Shown: positions 55,576 through 64,000 of the stretch, piece by piece
Position numbering within the stretch: the stretch's first letter is position 1
How the letters are laid out: each line of letters starts with the position of its first letter
Source: Bromus sterilis
Lineage: Eukaryota > Streptophyta > Magnoliopsida > Poales > Poaceae
Assembly: GCA_950022295.1 (NCBI GenBank)
Contig: OX465595.1
Span: 65,742,770 to 65,806,769 of the forward strand
Length of the DNA stretch: 64,000 nucleotides
Direction: 5' to 3'
Notes under the pieces: generated by a model
The model's database searches: none
What the model was told of the DNA's origin: nothing
Seen by the model: only the letters and a program-made list of their open reading frames with translations
Position numbers and translations under genes: made by a program

Positions 55576-57996
55576 ATGGAAGCACCTCGCCCCTCGTTCA
55601 ACTTAGGATCATTCCTAGAGAAAGATAAGCTAAAAACAGATGGGACAAACTTCACCAACTGGTTCCGCACCCTGAGGATTCTCCTCGTTCCCCTCAAGAT
55701 GGCATACGTACTAGAGGACGCGTTAGGTGACGCACCAGCAGATGATGCCAGTCAAGACGAGAAGAATGTCTATCTCTCTAGGACTGATGATTACAACCTT
55801 GTCCAGAGTGGCATGCTCTACTCCATGGAGGCTGAGGTGCAGAAATGCTTTGAGAGGATGGGTGCATATGAGATTATCACCGACCTCAAGGCGGTCTTCG
55901 CACCTCAAGCCAGGGCTGAACGGTACGAGGCTTCTGAAGCCTACTTCTCAGCAAAGATGGACGAGCACGGCAGCGTGAGTGAGCACATAGTCAAAATGTC
56001 TGGCTACGTTCAGCGCTTGAATGCTCTGGAATGCCAGATTCCAGATGAACTTGCTGTTGATAGGGTGTTGCAGTCGCTTCCCCCTAGCTACAAAGGTTTT
56101 GTGCTGAACTACAACATGCAGGGGATGACCAAAACCCCTTCTGAGTTGTTCGCCATGCTGAAGAGCGCCGAGGTTGAGATCGAGAAGGAGCACGCCGTCT
56201 TCATGGTCAACAAGACCACTGACTTCAAGAAGTCAAGCAGGCGGGAGAAGGCCAAGAGAGGTGGCCCCAAGAGGGATGGCAAGTCAGTTGCCGCTCCTCC
56301 CAAGGCACCCAAGCCTAAACCCGAAGTGGAGTGCTTCTACTGCAAGGGTGAAGGTCACTGGAAACGCAACTGTCCCAAGTACCTAAAGGACAAGAAGGCT
56401 GGCAAGGTCGCCAAGAGAGACGAAGGTATATTTGATATACATATTGTTGATCTTCTCTTGACAAGCGCCGGGAACACATCCTGGATATTTGATACAGGAT
56501 CTGTCGCTCATATTTCTAATTCCATTCAGGGACTAAGGAATAGGAGACGGTTGCTCAAAGATGAAGTGACGATGCACGTGGGGAATGGCTGTCAGATTGA
56601 GGTCTTGGCGGTCGGCACGAAGCATCTTAGTCTCCCTTCGGGATTGGTTTTAGTTCTGAATAATTGCTACTATGTACCCGCGTTGAGTGTGAACATCGTT
56701 AGTGGCTCTTTCTTGAAGCGAGACCACTATTCTTTTAAGTCTGATACAATTCGTTGTTCGATTTATAAGGATGAAATGTTTTATGTTCACACACCGGAGT
56801 TGCATGGTTTATTCGTACTTGATCTCGATGGTGACGTGTGTCACATTAACAATATTGAGGCCAAAAGATTGAAGAATGATGAAGATCACATGATGATGTG
56901 GCATTGCCGACTTGGTCATATTGGTATAAAACGCATGGAGAAGCTCCATAAGGATGGACTTCTTGAGTCATCTGATTTTGGATCCCTTGATACATGTGAA
57001 CAATGCCTCATGGGCAAAATGACAAGGACTCCATTCAATGGCGTAATGGAGCGTGCGGATGTCTTATTGGGGATCATACACTCGGATGTATGTGGACCCA
57101 TGAACGTCCCCACTCGCAATGGTCTTCGTTACTTCGTGACCTTTACTGATGACTTGAGTAGATATGGGTATATTTACTTGATGAAGCACAAGTCTGAAAC
57201 CTTTGAAAAGTTCAAGGAATTTCAGAATGAGGTCGAAAATCAACTCGGAAGAAAAATCAAGCACCTTCGATCGGACCGAGGTGGCGAGTATTTGAGTCAC
57301 GAGTTTGGCAATCATCTGAAGTCTTGTGGCATAGTACCACAGCTTACGCCGGCAGGCACACCTCAGAGAAACGGTGTGGCTGAGCGACGTAATCGAACCC
57401 TATTGGATAGTGTACGATCGATGATGTCTCATACTGATTTGCCTATGTCATTCTGGGGGTATGCATTAGAAACTGCCATTCATATTCTTAATAGGGCACC
57501 ATCCAAATCCGTAAAGACAACACCATTTGAAGAATGGCATGGCACAAAACCTAAGTTGTCTCACCTGAAGATTTGGGGTTGTGAGGCTTATGTAAGGAAA
57601 CTACAGCCTGACAAACTTGAATCCAAGGAGGATAAGTGCATCTTTGTGGGCTATCCCAAGGAAACTTGTGGATACACCTTCTACAACAAGTCTGACAGCA
57701 AAACGTTGGTTGCCAAGACGGGACACTTTCTTGAGAAGGAGTTTCTCGCGAAAGAGTTGAGTGCGAGGAAAATAGACCTCGATGAAGTGACTGACCAATC
57801 ACTCCAATTGGAAGAAACGGCTACGGAAATTGTTCTGGAACCATCTTCCACAGTGGGAGCTGAAGAGAATGGCCAGAACGACATTCATAACGATCATGAC
57901 ATTAATGATGATCATGATGAGAATGAAGAGGAACCTTTTATGCCCCGAGGTCATCAAGAGTCCGTCAACCTACTGAGTTTTACGGACAGCTTGTGA
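55576..57996 (+). pseudogene. gag-pol: Copia Gag, protease and integrase
   Basis: An 806-codon frame starts at ATG 55576 directly after a short AT-rich leader. Gag occupies about residues 1-250, then a CCHC zinc knuckle (Cys253, Cys256, His261, Cys266), protease with DTG at 306-308, the pre-integrase HHCC motif (His443, His447, Cys474, Cys477) and integrase DDE residues Asp504, Asp567 and Glu603. Near 57940 the coding sense moves to another frame (the ORF ends at 57996 with unrelated residues), so the polyprotein is broken between integrase and reverse transcriptase. Up to that point the frame is intact, which suggests a recent loss of function. Confidence 0.93.
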
Positions 57997-59457
57997 ATGC
58001 AATCTCGGCTGATGAGTCGGATGAACCTACAAGTTACAAAGAATCAATGGAGGGACCCGAGTCCGAGAAATGGCTTGAAGCCATGAAATCCGAAATAGAC
58101 TCCATGTACACCAACAAAGTATGGACTTTGGTGGATATTCCCGAGGACCGCAAGGCCGTCGAGAATAAATGGACTTTCGAAAAAGACTGACGCAGACGGA
58201 AACGTATCTGTCTACAAAGCTCGACTTGTCGCGAAGGGTTTCCGACAAATTCAAGGAGTTGACTACGAGGAGACGTTCTCTCCTGTAGCGATGATAAAGT
58301 CTATTCGGATCCTACTAGCAATAGCTGCATATCATGATTACGAGATATGGCAGATGGATGTGAAAACTGCATTCCTAAATGGCAACATTGAGGAAGAGTT
58401 GTATATGATGCAACCAGAGGGGTTTGTCGATCCAAGGAACGCTGGTAAGGTTTGCAAGCTTCAACGGTCCATCTATGGGTTGAAGCAAGCATCTCGGAGC
58501 TGGAATCTTCGATTTGATGAGGTCATTAAAGCTTTTGGATTTGTCCAAAACGTCGAAGAGTTCTGCGTCTATAAGAAACTAAGTGGGAGCTCTGTAGCAT
58601 TCCTTGTGTTATATGTAGATGACATATTACTAATAGGGAACGATAAGAAATTCTTAGAGGAAGTGAAGGAATATCTGAATGGACAATTTTCCATGAAGGA
58701 CCTAGGTGAAGCTGCGTACATATTGGGGATTAAGATCTATAGAGATAGACCTAATCGACGGTTGGCCTTGAATCAGAACACTTATATTGACAAGATATTG
58801 AAAAGGTTCAAAATGGATGACTCCAAGAGAGGTCTCTTGCCAGTTATAAAAGGTGTCAAATTAAGCGGGACTCAATGCCCAACCACAACAAAAGAGAAGG
58901 AGGAGATGTCCTCAAAGCCCTATGCCTCAGCCATAGGTTCTCTCATGTATGCTATGTTATGTACCAGACCGGATTTAGCGCTGGCCATTAGTATGACTAA
59001 TCGCTACCAGAGTAACCCGGGAATGGCTCACTGGACAGCAGTAAAGAACATCCTTAAGTACTTAAGAAGAACCAAGGATCTCTTTCTCGTTTATGGAGGA
59101 GTTGATGAGGAGCTCACCGTAAAGGGTTACGTTGACGCAAGCCTTGGCTCAGATCTAGATGACTCGAAATCCCAGACGGGATATGTTTTCATGTTGAACG
59201 GTGGCACAATTAGCTGGAGGAGCGGCAAACAGTCAGTTGTCGCCCAATCTACAATGGAGTCGGAGTATATTGCCGCTTGCGAAGCGTCAAACGAGGCGCT
59301 GTGGCTGAAGAAGTTCGTGATCGAGCTTGGCGTCTTTCCCAGTTGCACTGACCCCGTGGGAATCTTCTGCGACAACACGGGTGCCATTGCTAACGCGAAG
59401 GAGCCAAGAACTCACTCTACAGCCAAGCACATCCTCCGAAAGTTCCATGTGACGTGA
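57945..59457 (+). pseudogene. pol: Copia reverse transcriptase and RNase H (two frameshifts and a stop)
   Basis: The linker and start of reverse transcriptase lie in a second frame (about 57945-58190, ending FEKD-stop). The sense returns to the original frame near 58180 (KTDADGN, VYKARLVAKGF). From ATG 58291 a 388-codon frame carries MDVKTAFLNG (22-31), SIYGLKQASR (60-69), the catalytic YVDD at 108-111 and the RNase H motifs (VDASLGSD, QSTMESEYIA, FCDNTGAI). It ends at a TGA (59455-59457) where the family has an Arg codon (CGA to TGA, a typical methyl-C change). The same frame then continues as DYVRDGHTRIHKI and ADPMTKPLPQ to about 59600. Confidence 0.93.
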
Positions 59458-59622
59458 GACTACGTCAGGGATGGACACACTAGGATTCACAAGATACATA
59501 CGGATCTGAACGCAGCAGACCCGATGACTAAACCTCTTCCACAGGGCAAGTTTGAAGAACACCGAGAGACCATTGGTGTTAGATATATACCTGATGTAAA
59601 CTAGTGTAATTTGTACTCTAGT

Positions 59623-59635
59623 GCAAGTGGGAGAC
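59623..59635 (+). promoter_or_regulatory. Copia polypurine tract
   Basis: GCAAGTGGGAGAC lies directly before the 3' LTR start TGTTGGATATG. This is the standard Copia plus-strand primer. Confidence 0.9.
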
Positions 59636-60867
59636 TGTTGGATATGTGCCCTAGAGACAAATTAATAAAGATATTTGTCACATATTCGTTTTGTTCATAA
59701 TACGTTTTATACTCTGCTATAACTGTATTACTTGGAAATACTAATACAGGTGTAGTATAAAACATGGTCTGTAGTTTAACTCGGGTAAATTATCTCATTG
59801 GGCAATTGATTGATCAAGCTTTCCTGATCATGGCGACACTTAGGTCCATTGACAATGAGGCCATATCATTAAGGGGAATGATGTGATGGACGTACACCCA
59901 CCTAAAGTATTGCAATGTGATCGAGTCACATAGTTCAGCGTTGCTATGACTTTGTAACGTATGGCTTAGTCCTTAGACCGTAATGATCATACGTAATTAC
60001 CATCTATGAGGAGACTTTGATTTGTATCCCACCGCCTGACTGAAATATGATGGCTATAACGGTGCACTTTGGGTATTCCGAAATAGATGGTTGATGAGTA
60101 TGTTAATAGATCAGAGCGGGATTTGTCAGTCCTTGTGACAGGACAGGTACTCTGGGCCCACTCGGTGATATTGCATCAACACCTTGCAAGGACGTGACTA
60201 GGTCACAAGAGATGCAATGATCATGGACGAGACAAGTTGTTTGTTGTGAATGAGATGTGAACACGGTATGTAGGATACCGACGATCAAACCTCGGACAAA
60301 CAAAGTACCGCATCACAAAGGGATTACGTCGTATCGTTAACGATTTCCAAAAGCGATCGAAGTTCATTCGATGGAAGCGCAGGGGCTGTCAAGGATTGTA
60401 ACCAGGTCCAACTGACTAGTCATTGGTCAATGAGAAGAGTCTCGACCATGTCTGCTGTTTCCCGGACCGTTAGGGTGTTACACTTAAGGGCAATTGATGC
60501 ATAGGACAGTTACGGGATCAATCGGTGAAATAGGAGAAATCACCGGAATAGTTCTGGAGGAGGACGGAATGGTTTCCGGACATTTTGAATAGTTCAAAAT
60601 AAAGTTTAATTGTTTTAATAATGTTTTATTATTTAATTATCTGAATTAAATATTTAAAACATATTAAATAAATTTAAAAATAAATGGGAAAAGGCTATAT
60701 GGGCCCATGGGGCCCATTAGGGGAGGAGGGGGTTTCCCCCCTTGGGCTTGGCGCCAAGGGTGGGGCCCAACCCCCCCTATGGCCGGCGCACCCCCCCCCT
60801 TGGGAGTTTAGTCCCACATGGGGGAGGGGAGGAGGATCACACCCCCCCTTGGCCTATATAAGGAGGG
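59636..60867 (+). mobile_element. 3' LTR of Copia element, first segment
   Basis: It matches the two 5' LTR segments joined across the Tat insertion and so gives the undisturbed site around GGTATGTAGGATACC (60266-60280). It is cut at 60867, six bases after its TATA box (60855-60861), by a solo LTR. Confidence 0.95.
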
Positions 60868-62124
60868 TGAAAGTCCAAGTATGTGATCAGAGGGGGAGGG
60901 GGTGAATGATCACTTCAAAATTTTCTACTGAAACTATTGAAGTGAAGCATAAACAGTGCGGAATGGCGAAGAATAACTGGAAGCGAAACTAAATGCAGTG
61001 AATCAAAACACACTGAAGCATAATAGGGAAGCAAATGCAGTACTGAAGGTAAACGCTTGAAGTAAAACAAACTGGGACTCGGCGATGTTTGTTCGACCAG
61101 TTCACGCTCTGCAAAGCGCTACGTCTGGTTGGAGGGACTGGTGATTGAACACCTGGAGCAAATCTCTCTCCATCCGTTGCTCCACTGCACCAAACTCCTT
61201 GAGCTTGGTCAGTTCTTCACTCGTGGTTGATTATTGAGGAAATCACCGAAACCTTTGACAAACTGGACTTCGAGGCGACAATTACTCTTCGCTCTCTGAA
61301 GAACAACTCTCTAACCGTCTAGGAGAATTGCAATTCTCCAAGATAAAAAGGCTAGCAAGCTTTCAACTAAGTCATCTCGAATCTACTCAGATCAATGGGA
61401 CTTAGGTTAAAGTATCTGGATTTTGGGTTTTGCTTCGGTGGGGTTTTGGGGTGCTATCTTCAGTCTCTCTTTGAAATGATCTCAGAGCAGCCACCCGCAA
61501 ATGGAGGAGGGGGCGGCGAATTTATAGTTGGCGATCCCGAGGTGCGGAATGACCAAACTGACCCGAGGTGACATCTTCACACGTGTCCACAACGGTCGGA
61601 TTTGTCATCAATGCGCAACTTTACTTGAGGAACAAGTAAAGCTGACTCACGGACTTAGTTCTGCTTCAGAAGCCAGAGAACGAAGTCTTTGCTACCGAAG
61701 CTTAACTTAGTGCACATGAGATTTCTTCACTCAGGCTTCTCACTTGGTCTGGATTTGATCTGAGCATTTCTCGATGACTTCGATGTCCACAAACTAAATA
61801 CCCCTCTTGATAGTACGGTTTGTCCTATGACTCAAGGAACAGAAAAAGGAACTACACAAAAACATCTAAGTCTTGCGCCATCTTCTTCATTTCCTTCAAT
61901 GAGTAGAGCTTCAGGACAACTTCATTTTTGGGTGTCAACTTTCGTGATTAAGCTTCGCTCCGAGGGTAATGCTTCGATAACATGAAGACCTTCCCTAAAG
62001 CTTTATCACATGGCTTGTCCTTCAGGAACCTATGTAACTGTTTATACTAGAAAACATTGTTAGTTCCTCTACTGTCTTGTTCAACAATATCCAAAACACA
62101 CGGGGGCAAAACTTTGCTCTTACA
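60868..62124 (-). mobile_element. Solo LTR of another Copia element (SIRE/Maximus-like), minus strand, 1,257 bp
   Basis: The insert runs from TGAAAGTCC to GCTCTTACA on the plus strand, flanked by gaggg (60863-60867 and 62125-62129). There is no interior and no second LTR. The minus-strand end, with TTCACCCCCTCCCCC, is typical of SIRE/Maximus-type Copia LTRs. A minus-strand TATA box (plus TTTATA 61521-61526) fits that orientation. Solo LTRs arise when the two LTRs of an element recombine. The family call is tentative; the solo-LTR call is strong. Confidence 0.88.
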
Positions 62125-62129
62125 GAGGG

Positions 62130-62610
62130 GTAGTCCCCCCTTTTTCCAACACACCAATATCTCCTTCTTCCTCCTTCTCCTTCCCGGAAGTGGACTCCCC
62201 TTGTTTGGAGTCTGCACTAGGATTGGAGTTCTCCACCATAAGGCAGGTCGTCGTTCTGCTGGAGTCGGGATCCGTAGCCGTCTTTCTTCCGCTGCTCGCC
62301 TGGTTCGGGGCCCTGGAGGAACATCGATTGTACCGTACGTGTATAATCTCTTCGAGGCACTACACCTGTGGTGCTACTTCGTTGCTGGAGGTTTACCGGG
62401 AGTCATCCTCGCCGGTGGTGGTCTTCTACATGACAGGGAGGTCGTAGTTCTGAGTCTACGCCAACCACGTTCGCAAGAACGTTTCCCTCTTTCGGTCTTC
62501 AAAGGTATGAACACCGATTCCCTCCGTTACTTTACATCGCCATAGCATAGATCTTGGGTTCGGGTACCGTAGGTATGAAAAATTTGTGTTTTCTGCCCCG
62601 TATCCCAACA
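62130..62610 (+). mobile_element. 3' LTR of Copia element, second segment
   Basis: It resumes GTAGTCCCCCC after the solo LTR, matches 54129-54609 and ends TATCCCAACA. The duplicated target gtctt (62611-62615) follows. Confidence 0.95.
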
Positions 62611-62615
62611 GTCTT

Positions 62616-63251
62616 TGGAACAGTTTTGTGATATAATAGGTGTGCCGAACGTTGGTCAGACAGCTAAGATGACCATGCAACCTTCTGGGTTGAGGACCCT
62701 CTTCAACTCCCTTTGCTTCCAGGAGGAGACCGACATTCGGCGCACGAAGATTTCCAGCATCTTGTTTCCACACCTCAGGTATTTTGTGTATTTTGTTGCT
62801 AGAGGGGTGTTGGCTCGTGACAACACGAGAAATGGTTCTGCACCAAACTTTGCTATTTATGCGAACGCCCTCTCTGGTAAGAATGAGTATAATGTGGGTG
62901 CCTTTATTGCTCGGCGTCTTGTTACGAACAGTAACAAGGGCGATTTATATGGTGGCGTTTACGCCACACTTATCCTTGAGTCTCTTGAGCGCACCCCGCA
63001 TCCTGATGATGTTCCCTTTTCATACGCGAGTCTCGATCTTGCGGCTATGAAGAGGCATAAGTTTGTTACCATGACTTCCCAGTTTGGTAACCTTGATTAT
63101 ATTTTGATGTTTGAAAGGACTATTATTCGTGAGATCCGTCTACCTGCACCACTTTTGTTTGATAACACTCGCAGGAACAGATGGTCCTTCAACGAAATTC
63201 AGTTCGATGAGTTCTTGGCTAATTACCAGCCGCATTACCCCATGGAGGGGG
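62616..63251 (+). pseudogene. gag: Athila-like gag, 3' part after the Copia insertion
   Basis: The frame continues the split gag from 38426: LEQFCDIIGVPNVG, then MTMQPSGLRTLFNSL, RRTKISSILFPHLRYF, ARGVLARDNT, GGVYATLILES and NRWSFNEIQFDEFLANY. These are the conserved steps of Athila/Sabrina-type Gag. The frame from 62616 is open for about 215 codons with no stop and is much cleaner than the part before the insertion. It is cut at about 63251, where another gypsy LTR appears to start. The exact right border is uncertain. Confidence 0.8.
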
Positions 63252-63699
63252 TGACGAGGGGGTGACTCCACGACTCCTATGGATGAGCCTACCCGGTGTA
63301 CCAGAAGACCGAAGGCCCACAAAGATGCCTCCTGGGCCCAGCATTGGCCCACTAGTGGCACCGCCGTAGGAGTCCATGAGTCATAAGGAAGGTGCAAACT
63401 TGCCGTGCAGAACAAGATCATGGTTAGGAAACCTCATCTATAAACCAGGACGGACTCCCCGAGACCTAGCCTAGTATATAAGGGCCAGGAGGGGAGACCT
63501 CGAGATCAAGCAAGACACAATCTGTAACCCTAGCCTTGCGCGCACTAGCCTTAGCTTCCCTGTAATCGCCATCTCCAATCAATAATATCGAGCAGGAACG
63601 TATCCTCTTGTTAGCCGACGAGCTTATCTTCCAACCTGTGCCTCTCATGACTAACCTAGGGTCCCTGACCATGGGATTTGCAGGGGTACATCCCCGACA
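63252..63699 (+). mobile_element. 5' LTR of a further gypsy element (start approximate)
   Basis: The end is clear: CATCCCCGACA at 63699, one base before a primer site. A TATA box (TATATAAG, 63475-63482) sits about 220 bases earlier, and CAATAATATCG follows. The start is inferred at TGACGAGGGGG, where the gag sense stops. The reverse complement of the end is TGTCGGGGATG, so the ends match only roughly. Confidence 0.6.
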
Positions 63700-63700
63700 A

Positions 63701-63719
63701 TTGGCGCCGTCTGTGGGAA
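63701..63719 (+). promoter_or_regulatory. Primer-binding site of the right-edge gypsy element
   Basis: TTGGCGCCGTCTGTGGGAA follows the LTR by one base. It is a gypsy-type site of the TGGCGCC class, also seen in the Tat element here, but with a different tail. Confidence 0.85.
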
Positions 63720-64000
63720 CTACACAGGTTGGAATTACGATCTCGGCGGTTCCGTCTTCAGCAAGCCGCAACTCAAGAGCTATAACCAGATGCGATCCAC
63801 CCGAGGAATTCAAGATCACAGCGAATATCTCCGCCGCCACAGCAAGATCACTCGTCCAGCAGCCGTGCCAAGACCAATACTACGGAGGCAACCGAGCCCA
63901 CCGCCAGCGAAGGAGAACTCGACAACCCAAAAGAAAGGTGCGAGGGTTCTACACGGAGATCCCGATCGACGAACTACAACATGAAGAGGAGGACCTACCG
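63720..64000 (+). mobile_element. Leader and possible gag start of the right-edge gypsy element
   Basis: The interior begins here and runs off the window. A frame from ATG 63790 (MRSTRGIQDHSEYLRR) is open to 63984 and is Arg/Pro/Ser-rich, as Gag N-termini often are, but no domain can be recognised in so short a piece. Confidence 0.4.

Larger units (their letters stand above)
38427..62610 (+). mobile_element. Ty1/Copia retrotransposon with two nested insertions
   Basis: The element runs from TGTTGGATATG (38427) to TATCCCAACA (62610), with the target duplication gtctt at 38422-38426 and 62611-62615. Without the Tat element (39063-53527 plus its duplicated target) and the solo LTR (60868-62124 plus its target) it is about 8.45 kb. 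Its LTRs are about 1.7 kb. By eye they differ at about 37 sites plus two short indels, near 2.2 percent. Domain order protease, integrase, reverse transcriptase, RNase H is the Copia order. The sublineage looks Tork/Angela-related, which is an inference. Confidence 0.96.

Noticed and set aside
38427..62610. Copia element thought at first to be two separate elements
   Set aside because: The split LTR halves join exactly at atgta, and the outer gtctt duplication proves a single insertion.

Overview
The window is a nest of plant transposable elements. I see no intact host gene and no bacterial-type feature. The families point to a large-genome grass, most likely a Triticeae species (wheat, Aegilops, barley or rye relatives). 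The clues are long-LTR Ty3/gypsy elements, a BARE-1/Angela/WIS-like Copia LTR whose sense strand opens TGTTGGAAATATGCC, a Stowaway MITE with CTCCCTCCG ends, a Tat-lineage gypsy element with an antisense gene, and an Athila-like gag. The species call is inference from families.

Layout. 1-9809: two near-identical copies of a Ty3/gypsy chromovirus (Tekay-like) share a central 3.8-kb LTR (internal / LTR 2271-6050 / internal 6051-9597 / truncated LTR 9598-9809), an exact 7,327-bp tandem period. 9810-10396: unclassified sequence. 10397-28141: a fragment of another gypsy LTR was split by a minus-strand element with 3.7-kb LTRs and only about 0.6 kb of non-coding interior (10404-27789, target-site duplication (TSD) gatac). 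One LTR of that element was split by a minus-strand Copia element (17933-27195, TSD gttag), and one LTR of the Copia element carries a 94-bp Stowaway MITE (19961-20054). 28142-32887: an apparent solo or mosaic LTR with a tRNA-like stretch. 32888-33870: a CACTA-associated gene fragment. 33871-37827: another long gypsy LTR with a tRNA-Met primer site, followed by an Athila-like leader and gag. 

That gag is interrupted at 38426 by a Copia element (38427-62610, TSD gtctt) and resumes in frame at 62616. The Copia 5' LTR is split by a complete Tat-lineage gypsy element (39063-53527, TSD atgta), and its 3' LTR carries a minus-strand solo LTR (60868-62124, TSD gaggg). The right edge (about 63252-64000) is the 5' LTR, primer site and leader of a further gypsy element.

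How the parts work. The sense genes encode the standard retrotransposon machinery: Gag, protease, reverse transcriptase, RNase H and integrase. All copies in view are broken, largely by stops that fit C-to-T changes plus a few frameshifts. The richest locus is the Tat element. It carries a second, six-exon gene on its antisense strand (51854 down to 47572) with a PF04195-type domain, an acidic segment and a coiled coil. Three elements look mobilised in trans: the gag-less Tekay copy, the interior-less long-LTR element, and the Copia element whose pol is badly decayed although its LTRs remain alike. Five nested insertions have clean target-site duplications, so the relative order of events can be read directly.
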